Assembly: GCA_937967505.1 (NCBI GenBank)
Contig: CALCJM010000129.1
Coordinates: 1 to 32,840 of the forward strand
Origin: an uncultured Pirellulaceae bacterium
GTDB taxonomy: Bacteria > Planctomycetota > Planctomycetia > Pirellulales > Pirellulaceae
DNA: 32,840 bases
Reading direction: 5' to 3'
The position numbers and the translations under genes were made by a program. The notes below the pieces were generated by a model that worked only from the letters and a program-made list of their open reading frames with translations, was not told where the DNA came from and searched no databases. Shown one piece after another: positions 25,729-32,832 of the stretch; position 1 is the first letter of the stretch; each line of letters opens with the position of its first letter.

Positions 25729-26808
25729 TTAACGGGTTGCCACAGCCGCACTGTTGGACCGGGTAGAAACCACCGCTCCACTAGGTCGTTCCCGCGTCAC
25801 CAGAAACTGTACGGCTTTGTTGACCTTCAACCCGGCCTTTAGCGCCATGACCGCCTGCCGCTGATCAACGACATCGAAAATCCCACCGCTGACCGGATAA
25901 GCCTGATTAACATCGGTATCGAAAATCCAAACCTGATATTGAAATTTCTCCGGATCATTTATCGCCAGTCCCGATAGTGTCAGAAAACCTTTTTGCTGCG
26001 AGTCACTCCACAACACCTCACCTGTCACGGATGCCTGATCGCCCGGCAGAACGGCAACTCGAATCATATCCACCGGCGGATTCGTCAAAAACGCGTCGCG
26101 CTGATGGTTGTTGACTGCATATTCATCCATCAAAATCAAACTGGGCGCTTCGTCTTCCAGCGCCGCAAACTTGGGCGTCTCTGCGGAGTTCGACGGTTGC
26201 CGCAGGAACAACGCCAGAGCCAATAAACTGGCCGCCGCACAAACCAACATGCCTACCTCGCCTGCCTTAGGCAATCGCAACAAAGACTGACCAAGCTTTC
26301 CGGCCTGGGCTGCGATCAGGTCAATGAGTGACTGCTGCGCGACATGCACCCCGCGTGGACGAAACTCGCCAACGGCATCTTCTGGCCGCAAATCTTCCCG
26401 CGCCAAAACCGATGGGTCGGGCATCGTCTGCGTGGCACCGCTACCCCAGGTTTTGTTCACGTAGGCCATCCCGTCAGCAATAATCGCCTGACGGAGATGC
26501 GCGGGCATTCCCGGGCCTTCCGGCAGATGGGTCGCGCCGTTGTGTTGGCAAGCATTCATGGTATCTTCCACCTGTGGAAGCGATACGCCCAGTTGGTCGG
26601 CAAGGTTCTCCCGGTCGTCGACTGACAGACTTGCATAATCCAACGCCGCGACGGTGATTTCAAATTGCTGGACCGTCCGGTCGGCACCGGCAGGATCGGG
26701 CGACGCCGCAATTAGTTCGTCCATCAATTGTTGATCTTCCCGGGACAGTCCACTGACAGATTTCTTGATAATCAAATCGAGCAGAATGGAAGTGGAGTCG
26801 GATTTCAT
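25729..26808 (-). CDS. RskA-like anti-sigma factor
   Basis: The 359-residue product has a cytoplasmic N-terminal half with helical ASD-like segments (LIIKKSVSGLSREDQQLMDE, FEITVAALDYASLS). One membrane helix follows at about 184-203 (GEVGMLVCAAASLLALALFL), and the C-terminal domain belongs to the anti-sigma-K (RskA) type. It includes RVAVLPGDQASVTGEVLWSD, KGFLTLSGLAINDPEKFQYQVWIFD and PVSGGIFDVV. The N-terminal part should hold the ECF sigma factor until the protein is cleaved or inactivated. The N-terminal region is longer than in mycobacterial RskA and I see no zinc HxxxCxxC motif. It lies 77 bp downstream of its sigma factor gene, same strand, so the pair is probably one transcription unit. 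Confidence 0.85.
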   Translation of the reverse strand: MKSDSTSILLDLIIKKSVSGLSREDQQLMDELIAASPDPAGADRTVQQFEITVAALDYASLSVDDRENLADQLGVSLPQVEDTMNACQHNGATHLPEGPGMPAHLRQAIIADGMAYVNKTWGSGATQTMPDPSVLAREDLRPEDAVGEFRPRGVHVAQQSLIDLIAAQAGKLGQSLLRLPKAGEVGMLVCAAASLLALALFLRQPSNSAETPKFAALEDEAPSLILMDEYAVNNHQRDAFLTNPPVDMIRVAVLPGDQASVTGEVLWSDSQQKGFLTLSGLAINDPEKFQYQVWIFDTDVNQAYPVSGGIFDVVDQRQAVMALKAGLKVNKAVQFLVTRERPSGAVVSTRSNSAAVATR

Positions 26809-26885
26809 AGTCGAGGTGTCAAATGCAAAGGTACAAAACTGTTTTTAGGTTGCGGTGGTCGTCACCAGCAGGGTCAGGGTCGCCG

Positions 26886-27536
26886 TCAACTTGCGCTGCC
26901 AACACCCGCCGAATTTTCCTCGTGAGCCACGTTGTAATACCGTGATACGGAACTCAACTCTGCCTCAATCTCTCCAACGGCGGTTTCGAAGAACAGCGTC
27001 TCCCGGATCTTGATCAGACCACGTCGGATATGTGTTTTGACCGTCCCCAGTTTCAGCCCCGTCACATCGGCAATACCCGAATGCGACATCCCGTCAAAGA
27101 TGCTCAACCGAATCACGCGCTGCTGATCATCGGGCAACTGGTTGAGTGCTTCTTCTGCTAGGGCGGCTTCTTCCTGAATTTCAATTCTCCGGGTCGGGTC
27201 GGCAACATCAATCTCCATTTTGTCGAAATCACAATCGATGACATCGCAAACGCGTTTCTGTTTACGATGCCAGTCAATCAGGCGACGCCGGGCGATCATC
27301 GCCACAAAGGTTGTTTCGCTGGCAATGCTTACATCAAAGCGGTCAGCCACTTCCCACAGGTGGAAAAAAATGTTCTGTACCGAATCCTCCGCCAATTGCA
27401 CGTCGGCACAGTAGCGCCGCGCCAGCGACCAGACCAAACCGCCGTAACGATCCAGACACTCACTGACCGCGTCGGCTTCGCCGGCGGCAATGCGGGGGAG
27501 TAAAGGTTGTTCAGTAGTCAATGAATCTCCTTGCAT
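26886..27536 (-). CDS. ECF-family RNA polymerase sigma factor (SigK-like)
   Basis: The ATG at 27536 gives 216 residues; 38 further codons upstream are not family-like. Region 2 is ECLDRYGGLVWSLARRYCAD with AEDSVQNIFFHLWEVADRFD and the WHRK segment (RRRLIDWHRKQKR). Region 4 is LNQLPDDQQRVIRLSIFDGMSHSGIADVTGLKLGTVKTHIRRGL, with the helix-turn-helix typical of ECF sigma-70 factors. The combination with an RskA-type anti-sigma gene directly downstream suggests the ECF19/SigK group. A broken fasciclin gene ends about 170 bp upstream on the same strand. In mycobacteria the SigK regulon includes the fasciclin-domain proteins MPT70 and MPT83. The core promoter recognised cannot be read with certainty. 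Confidence 0.92.
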   Translation of the reverse strand: MQGDSLTTEQPLLPRIAAGEADAVSECLDRYGGLVWSLARRYCADVQLAEDSVQNIFFHLWEVADRFDVSIASETTFVAMIARRRLIDWHRKQKRVCDVIDCDFDKMEIDVADPTRRIEIQEEAALAEEALNQLPDDQQRVIRLSIFDGMSHSGIADVTGLKLGTVKTHIRRGLIKIRETLFFETAVGEIEAELSSVSRYYNVAHEENSAGVGSAS

Positions 27537-27707
27537 GATTCGTAACGATCCATCCGTCAACGCTAACTCTAGGGGCCACCACCTTGGCCGACAACCGTCT
27601 GAAATTCTTTTGTTGCGTGAATCGCAAATTTCATGGCCAGCTGCCTGCACAGGGTTGACCCCAAAAACGAGTCGCGATGCAAGTTGCTCTTTGCGCTTAT
27701 TTCCCCA

Positions 27708-28328
27708 TTACTCACTTACCAATACTTGATCTACTACGTGAACGGTCCCGTTACTGCATTTAAGGTCCGTCCTGAGTACGTTAGCTCCATTAACCATTAT
27801 GCTGCCATTGGTCGGGGCCTTAATCATTAACTGAACACCGCTGGCAGCTCCCACATTGTCAGTCGCCGCCACCTCAGCACTGCTGAAATTCCGCTTGAAG
27901 ATATGATTCGTCAGCAGATTTTGCAGCTGGTTTCGATTTTCGTTCTGCAGTAAAGGATCAAGCACTACTATCGATATCAATCTTCAGCTCACCGCCGTGA
28001 GCGATTTTGGATTGGGCCAAAGCGATTAAATCCACGGCACCCACTTTGCCAGCCAAAACATGGTATTTGAGGATCGATTGCAGTTGTGCCTTATTTCCGG
28101 GCTGCATCACCACCTCAAAGATGCTATTTGATTCGCACTGTACTGAGTCACCCGGTACTCCATTAATCATCGCTTCCTAGGCGCAAGCAACAGGGGTGTG
28201 AGAAACCAACACGCCTGCAACAGCAGTGCTGATCGCCAGTACACCTAACAGCATCTTCAGTCTGTTTTTGGTTTTCGTAAGCGCATAGTTTTCGTAAGCG
28301 CATATTTTCGAAAAGCGGTCTTCATCAT
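27708..28328 (-). pseudogene. Exported fasciclin-domain protein gene, degraded
   Basis: A good ribosome binding site (AGAGGTGA) precedes ATGATG at 28328/28325. The start frame runs MKTAFRKYALTKT and then meets a tandem 17-bp duplication (28271-28304). Deleting one copy restores the frame into a signal peptide, MLLGVLAISTAVAGVLVSHT, ending PVACA. An in-frame TAG follows directly (28174-28176). Then comes a fasciclin fragment, QPGNKAQLQSILKYHVLAGKV, which ends at 27958. A second fragment in another frame carries on: LQNENRNQLQNLLTNHIFKR, then IMVNGANVLRTDLKCSNGTV and HVVDQVLVSE, to 27708. The first ~70 residues of the domain are missing. So there is a frameshifting duplication, a nonsense codon, an internal frameshift and a deletion. 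Fasciclin domains mediate cell-surface adhesion. The family is clear and the gene cannot make an intact protein. Confidence 0.85.
28271..28304. repeat. 17-bp perfect tandem duplication inside the fasciclin pseudogene
   Basis: GTTTTCGTAAGCGCATA occurs twice head to tail (28271-28287 and 28288-28304). Seventeen is not a multiple of three, so it shifts the frame. Removing one copy joins the start region and the signal peptide of the fasciclin gene. Confidence 0.95.
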
Positions 28329-28906
28329 TCACCTCTTAACCAAATGATAGTTTGCTTCTTATAAGCCGCTAAAGCGCGGTCGGAGAGTGGTTTGAGACGC
28401 AAATGTATTCGGAGAGCCACGCATTGCGGATTCAGCCAAATCAGGAAAATCCAATTGCTATCACCGAGGACACCACAATCCACTTAGATACCTGAGACAT
28501 CGCAGCCCGGTACCGTGCAGTGCCGACTCGGGATTGCTGAACTTCTCTCCGGGCTCAAAATGGCTCACGCGCTGACCAAAAGAACAGAGGAACAGACTCA
28601 CCCAGTTATTATTCAAGCAGAGCCTTCAGTGCGGGACTGCCTGCCATCGCGACGATCGTTGATCAATTTATAATTTACTTGCTATCGCAAAACTTTGATC
28701 ATCAATTTCCCGTTAAACTTACCCAAAACAGCTCTCCGGCAAGTTTTCTCAACACCGGATTACGTTTAAAAATGAAAATCGATGCCCCACCGACAAAGTG
28801 TTTCCGGAATAAGCTCAGCCCTCAATCGTTCTTTGTTTGTTCGACGGTAGACGCTCGGGAAAAAACCAACTTTAAATTAGCTGTTTAAATTAACTGAAAG
28901 GCCAGA
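28329..28906. other. Divergent intergenic region, no gene seen
   Basis: These 578 bp separate the fasciclin pseudogene (leftward) from the TPR-CHAT gene (rightward). A 69-codon open frame at 28679-28888 starts with TTG and has no protein-like features. A TATAAT at 28669-28674 lacks a matching -35 box. A 12-nt motif similar to one upstream of the sigma gene lies at 28393-28404. Nothing else is clear. Confidence 0.5.
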
Positions 28907-31693
28907 ATGAGATTCAAACACGGACGCTTAACCCTAAAAGCAAACCCGCTGGCCGCGATCCTGTTTGCGACTCTCTGTACTCTGACGTTGACGGATTCGG
29001 TGTCGGCCCAATCCAAAGAGGACGTCGCGCAGCTTGGCGATTTGATGAAGCAACTTCAGCAACACAACCAGAACAACGAACAGGCCAAAGCGGCAGATGT
29101 TCTGGGAGAACTGGAAACGCTTGGCGGAAAATTACTGGGCACCAACAACCCGGGGGTCATCGGGATGGGCATCGGTCGCGCCCTAGCACTTCGCGCTCTG
29201 GGAGAATACGACAAAGCCCTCCAACAGGCAATTATCAGCCGACAGAAAGCGCTTGAATATCTGGGAAAGGACCACTTCGTGTTTGGCAAAGCGCTGATCA
29301 CGATCGGATCGATTTACCGCATGAAGGCGGATTTCGAAAATGCAAAAGCCAACTACCGGGAAGGAATCCGACGACTGGAAGCCGCAGGCGAATCCGGCCA
29401 AAAAGACCTGGCCGACGGATACACCAATTACGCAGATCTCCTAGCTCAAATCAATGACCCTGTTGCAGCCAGACGCTACAATCATAAAGCAATCGATCTA
29501 AACACAGAACTCTTTGGTGTCGATTCCATTCAGGTCGCCAATGTCCAAAGCAACCTCGCCGTTGTCCTGATTTCTCTTGGCGAAATGGACGCGGCTGAAA
29601 AGACACTAAAACAGTCCCTGAAGATCAATGAACAGTTCCACGGTCCGGACCATCCCGAAATTGTTCCCGTATTGAATAACCAAGGACTCCTCTACACCAA
29701 ACGTTGGAAATACGCCGAAGCAGAAACCGCCTATCGGCGAGCCATAAAAATCGCCAAAGAAAAGCTTGGCAACAAAAACGCGCTGACGCTGAAAACCACC
29801 AGCAATCTGGGCCAACTTCTGAGCGAAACTGGAAAACACGCCGAAGCACAAATCTTGCTTAAACAGGCCGTGAAATTGTCCAACGAAATACTCGGCCCCA
29901 ATCATCCCTCGACAGCCAACGCATTGCACAATTTAGGAACGGATTATGCCGATGTTCAGGATTTTGAAAACGGCCGCAACACTTTGAATCAGGCGGCGAC
30001 AATCTGGAAAATCGCGCGCGGCGACCGTCACCCGGATACTGCAGGCACGTTTGCCTATCTGGGTATCCTAGAAACGGCCGATAACAAAGCGCTTGCCGCC
30101 ATTGCCGCCTTTCAACAGGCGCGCACGATTGCCAACAACAGTGCGTGGGATGTCCTGCCGAAACTGGGCTCCAACGAACAGCAAAATTTCATGCGGCGGA
30201 CCTTCAACTGGACGTTACACTCCAGTCTTGCTCTGGCCGAACAGAATCCGAACAACCAGTCAGTCTTGCAAAGTACGGCAATGTGGCTGGCCAACGGAAA
30301 AGGAATCCCGGAAACCGCTCTGGCCGCAGCACGTACGGGCAGCACAGATCAACAACTGAAACAGGTGTCACTGGAGGAGGTACGCAACGCCATTCCGAAA
30401 GACGGCGTGCTGATCGATATCGCTCGACATGATTTTATTGACTACAACGCACAATCTCTGAAAGACCGGCTGCTGGATCCGCACTACGTCGCGTGGATTA
30501 CACCACCGCAGGGCGACGTGGTACGGGTCGATCTGGGTGACGCGACCATGATCGACGAACAAGTCGAAGCGGCGCGCGAAGCCATCAAAGATGCCGGTGG
30601 CGAAGGTGGAACCATCGAAACGCGCGGCGAAGCAGACGCCACCAAAATCGTCAGAAACCAACTGGCGAAACTGGCCGGGATGATCTGGAAACCACTCTCA
30701 CCGCACATCGGTGCCCAAACCGATCGGTTGATCATCAGCCCCGACAGCCAGTTGTGGCTGGTGCCGTGGAGTGCCCTGCCGACCGAAGCAACCGAAGCCG
30801 GCGGACAGTGGCTGATCGAGCGGTACGCGATTTCGACCACCGCCAGCGGCAGAGAACTGGTAACGGGTAACCGCAGTGACCAACCGAACAAAGCCAAACC
30901 TACCATTTTTTCCAATCCGGAATTCGATCAATCCTCCAGCGGCAAAGCGTCTTCGTACCAACGTTTGTTCAAACACGCCCCCCAGAAAACGGGTGCTTCC
31001 CTCAGGAAAACCTCACCGGATAACCGTTCCGGCAAGACTTACGATCAGAGCGGCCAGCTCAACTTCCGCGTGGCACCGCTACCGGGGACCGACCGGGAGG
31101 CCAAAGCCATCTCACCAGCGATGCAGATTTGGTTGGACGGGTTAAAGCCTGATAACTTCCGTGGCCCGTACGCGCTCGAAAGTGTTGCCAAACAGTTGGT
31201 GCGCCCGCGCACTCTCGTATTTGCAACGCACGGTTTTTCCGCCAGCGCAGGCAAGGGGCGGTCGGATGTCGATCCACTGGCAAACTGCGGACTGTTGATG
31301 GCCGGCTGCAACAACAAACGGTCAGAAATTCTAGGCGACGATGGTATCCTGACAGGCGTCGAAATCGCGGCCATTGACCTGCGATCGACGGAATTGGTGG
31401 TGTTGAGTGCCTGCGAAACGGGCATCGGCAAGATCGAAAATGGTAACGGCGTGGCCGGCCTACGACGCGCTTTTCACCTTGCCGGAGCCGAATGCGTGGC
31501 GTCCACGCTGTGGAGAATTTCGGATGTGGAAACTCCGAAATTGATGAGCCACTTTTTTGAGTCACTGGCGAAGAAAACCGACAAGGATTTGGCACTTCAG
31601 ACTGCCCAAGTTGAACGCATCAACGCGCTCCGTAAGCAGTCCGGCGTTGCCCATCCATACTATTGGGCCAGCTTCGGAATCAGCGCACGCTAA
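28907..31693 (+). CDS. Exported TPR-CHAT protein (caspase-like protease domain)
   Basis: The start at 28907 follows GAAAGG by 7 bases and begins a signal peptide (PLAAILFATLCTLTLTDSVSA, cleavage near residue 34); product 928 residues. About residues 40-430 are tandem TPRs of the kinesin-light-chain type, with units such as NLAVVLISLGEMDAAEKTLK and NLGQLLSETGKHAEAQILLK followed by LGPNHP linkers. From about 620 to the end is a CHAT domain: LIISPDSQLWLVPWSALPTE, FATHGFSASAG with the catalytic His (H775), VVLSACETGIG with the catalytic Cys (C836), and WRISDVETPKLMSHFFESL and YYWASFGISAR closing. Both catalytic residues are intact. CHAT proteases are caspase relatives that cut protein targets, often in defence or signalling; export by a signal peptide argues for a periplasmic or surface target. 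A REP-like repeat starts two bases after its stop. Confidence 0.93.
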   Translation: MRFKHGRLTLKANPLAAILFATLCTLTLTDSVSAQSKEDVAQLGDLMKQLQQHNQNNEQAKAADVLGELETLGGKLLGTNNPGVIGMGIGRALALRALGEYDKALQQAIISRQKALEYLGKDHFVFGKALITIGSIYRMKADFENAKANYREGIRRLEAAGESGQKDLADGYTNYADLLAQINDPVAARRYNHKAIDLNTELFGVDSIQVANVQSNLAVVLISLGEMDAAEKTLKQSLKINEQFHGPDHPEIVPVLNNQGLLYTKRWKYAEAETAYRRAIKIAKEKLGNKNALTLKTTSNLGQLLSETGKHAEAQILLKQAVKLSNEILGPNHPSTANALHNLGTDYADVQDFENGRNTLNQAATIWKIARGDRHPDTAGTFAYLGILETADNKALAAIAAFQQARTIANNSAWDVLPKLGSNEQQNFMRRTFNWTLHSSLALAEQNPNNQSVLQSTAMWLANGKGIPETALAAARTGSTDQQLKQVSLEEVRNAIPKDGVLIDIARHDFIDYNAQSLKDRLLDPHYVAWITPPQGDVVRVDLGDATMIDEQVEAAREAIKDAGGEGGTIETRGEADATKIVRNQLAKLAGMIWKPLSPHIGAQTDRLIISPDSQLWLVPWSALPTEATEAGGQWLIERYAISTTASGRELVTGNRSDQPNKAKPTIFSNPEFDQSSSGKASSYQRLFKHAPQKTGASLRKTSPDNRSGKTYDQSGQLNFRVAPLPGTDREAKAISPAMQIWLDGLKPDNFRGPYALESVAKQLVRPRTLVFATHGFSASAGKGRSDVDPLANCGLLMAGCNNKRSEILGDDGILTGVEIAAIDLRSTELVVLSACETGIGKIENGNGVAGLRRAFHLAGAECVASTLWRISDVETPKLMSHFFESLAKKTDKDLALQTAQVERINALRKQSGVAHPYYWASFGISAR

Positions 31694-31695
31694 AC

Positions 31696-31758
31696 GCGGA
31701 TATTCCGTAGGGTGGGTCGTTCGGGTTTCGCGACAGCGGAATCCTGACCCACCTTCGG
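31696..31758 (+). repeat. REP-like repeat A, copy 1
   Basis: A 63-bp unit starting GCGGATATTC and ending CCACCTTCGG. GGTGGGTC (31711-31718) and GACCCACC (31746-31753) pair as an 8-bp stem. It differs from copy 2 at one base. It begins two bases after the TAA of the TPR-CHAT gene, so it forms that gene's 3' untranslated end. Confidence 0.9.
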
Positions 31759-31774
31759 CGCCCCGCCAAGCAAT

Positions 31775-31823
31775 GGGTGGGGCGGCGCAATAACGCTGCG
31801 CGTTGAATTGGCTTGCCCCACCC
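31775..31823 (+). repeat. REP-like repeat B, copy 1
   Basis: A hairpin repeat with outer arms GGGTGGGGC and GCCCCACCC (31775-31783 and 31815-31823) and an inner GCGCAATAACGCTGCGC. It recurs at 32647-32694 with a matched base change in the stem. Confidence 0.9.
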
Positions 31824-31846
31824 TACAGCTACAGCACAATGATCGC

Positions 31847-31909
31847 GCGGATATTCTGTAGGGTGGGTCGTTCGGGTTTCGCGACAGCGGAATCCTGACC
31901 CACCTTCGG
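31847..31909 (+). repeat. REP-like repeat A, copy 2
   Basis: A 63-bp direct copy with the same GGTGGGTC/GACCCACC stem (31862-31869, 31897-31904). It lies 76 bp ahead of the transposase start, without a B repeat after it. Confidence 0.9.
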
Positions 31910-31985
31910 TGACTCGCCACCAGCGTGCAAGAGTTGGTAAACTTGTGGATGAATATACTCGTATTACTTCTGCATAGGTAAACGC

Positions 31986-32540
31986 ATGCCAAACTACCGA
32001 CGTAACCGGGTTCCCGGAGGGAGATACTTTTTTACCGTAGTTGTTCACGAAAGATATCATCTGTTTGAATCGCGCGCTGCGAGAACATTTTTGCGTGAAG
32101 CGTTTAAAATGGTCCTTGCAAAACGTACGTTCGAACTATTTGCTATTTGTTTGCTTCCCGACCACCTTCACACAGTTTGGAATTTGCCGCCGGGCGACAG
32201 CGACTACGCGACGCGCTGGCGGATGATCAAAGAGTCATTCACCATTTCTTGGCTTGGCAACGGTGGTTGGGAAGGAAAGATCTCGGAGTCAAGGCGAAGA
32301 AAAGGAGAGCGCGGGATTTGGCAACGCCGGTACTGGGAGCATACGATTGTGGATGAAGATGACCTGCGACGCTGCGTCGATTACACCCACTGGAACCCTC
32401 GAAAACATAATTTGGTCAGTCGGGTTCAGGACTGGAAGTATTCCAGTTTCTTTAGATTTGTGAAAATGGGTGACTATGATTTGAACTGGGGCGGTACTGA
32501 CCCAATCCCCGCCTGGAGCGCTCCCGAATGGGGAGAGTAA
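31986..32540 (+). CDS. REP-associated tyrosine transposase (RAYT, Y1/HUH type)
   Basis: The 184-residue product from the ATG at 31986 is a single-domain Y1 transposase related to IS200/IS605 TnpA. It opens RRNRVPGGRYFFTVVVHERY, has the HUH metal site in CLLPDHLHTVWNLPPGD (H60, H62) and a catalytic-Tyr helix WQRRYWEHTIVDEDDL (Y116), and closes with VDYTHWNPRKHNLVS and DWKYSSF. All key residues are intact. RAYTs are thought to nick and join single-stranded DNA at REP hairpins and so spread them, without moving as ordinary insertion sequences. The gene is flanked on both sides by direct copies of REP-like repeats A and B, all in the same orientation as the gene. Its last ~14 codons are duplicated 203 bp downstream. 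Confidence 0.93.
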   Translation: MPNYRRNRVPGGRYFFTVVVHERYHLFESRAARTFLREAFKMVLAKRTFELFAICLLPDHLHTVWNLPPGDSDYATRWRMIKESFTISWLGNGGWEGKISESRRRKGERGIWQRRYWEHTIVDEDDLRRCVDYTHWNPRKHNLVSRVQDWKYSSFFRFVKMGDYDLNWGGTDPIPAWSAPEWGE

Positions 32541-32566
32541 GACGATGGGGGCAGCAAAATGATCGG

Positions 32567-32629
32567 GCGGATATTCTGTAGGGTGGGTCGTTCGGGTTTC
32601 GCGTCAGCGGAATCCTGACCCACCTTCGG
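32567..32629 (+). repeat. REP-like repeat A, copy 3
   Basis: A 63-bp direct copy (stem arms 32582-32589 and 32617-32624). It has T where copies 1 and 2 have A in the loop (CGCGT in place of CGCGA), and is identical to copy 4. Confidence 0.9.
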
Positions 32630-32646
32630 TGACCCGCCAAGCAATA

Positions 32647-32694
32647 GGTGGGACGGCGCAATAACGCTGCGCGTTGAATTGGCTTGTCCCACCC
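32647..32694 (+). repeat. REP-like repeat B, copy 2
   Basis: Stem arms GGTGGGAC (32647-32654) and GTCCCACC (32686-32693), inner GCGCAATAACGCTGCGC. Compared with copy 1, one G-C stem pair is A-T here, with both partners changed. Confidence 0.9.
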
Positions 32695-32769
32695 TACGGC
32701 TGACCCAATCCCCACCCGCACCACTCCCGAATGGGGAGAGTAAGACGATGGAGGCAGCAAAATGATCGG

Positions 32770-32832
32770 GCGGATATTCTGTAGGGTGGGTCGTTCGGGT
32801 TTCGCGTCAGCGGAATCCTGACCCACCTTCGG
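32770..32832 (+). repeat. REP-like repeat A, copy 4
   Basis: A 63-bp copy identical to copy 3 (stem arms 32785-32792 and 32820-32827), part of the second 203-bp unit. The array probably continues past the window edge. Confidence 0.9.

Noticed and set aside
28679..28888. 69-codon frame upstream of the TPR-CHAT gene
   Set aside because: TTG start, no ribosome binding site, and composition like AT-rich non-coding DNA.
31680..32826. Minus-strand frames with repeated peptides such as RRWVRIPLSRNPNDPPY
   Set aside because: The repeated peptide is only the translation of the REP-like repeats A; it recurs because the DNA repeats recur, not because of a repeat protein.
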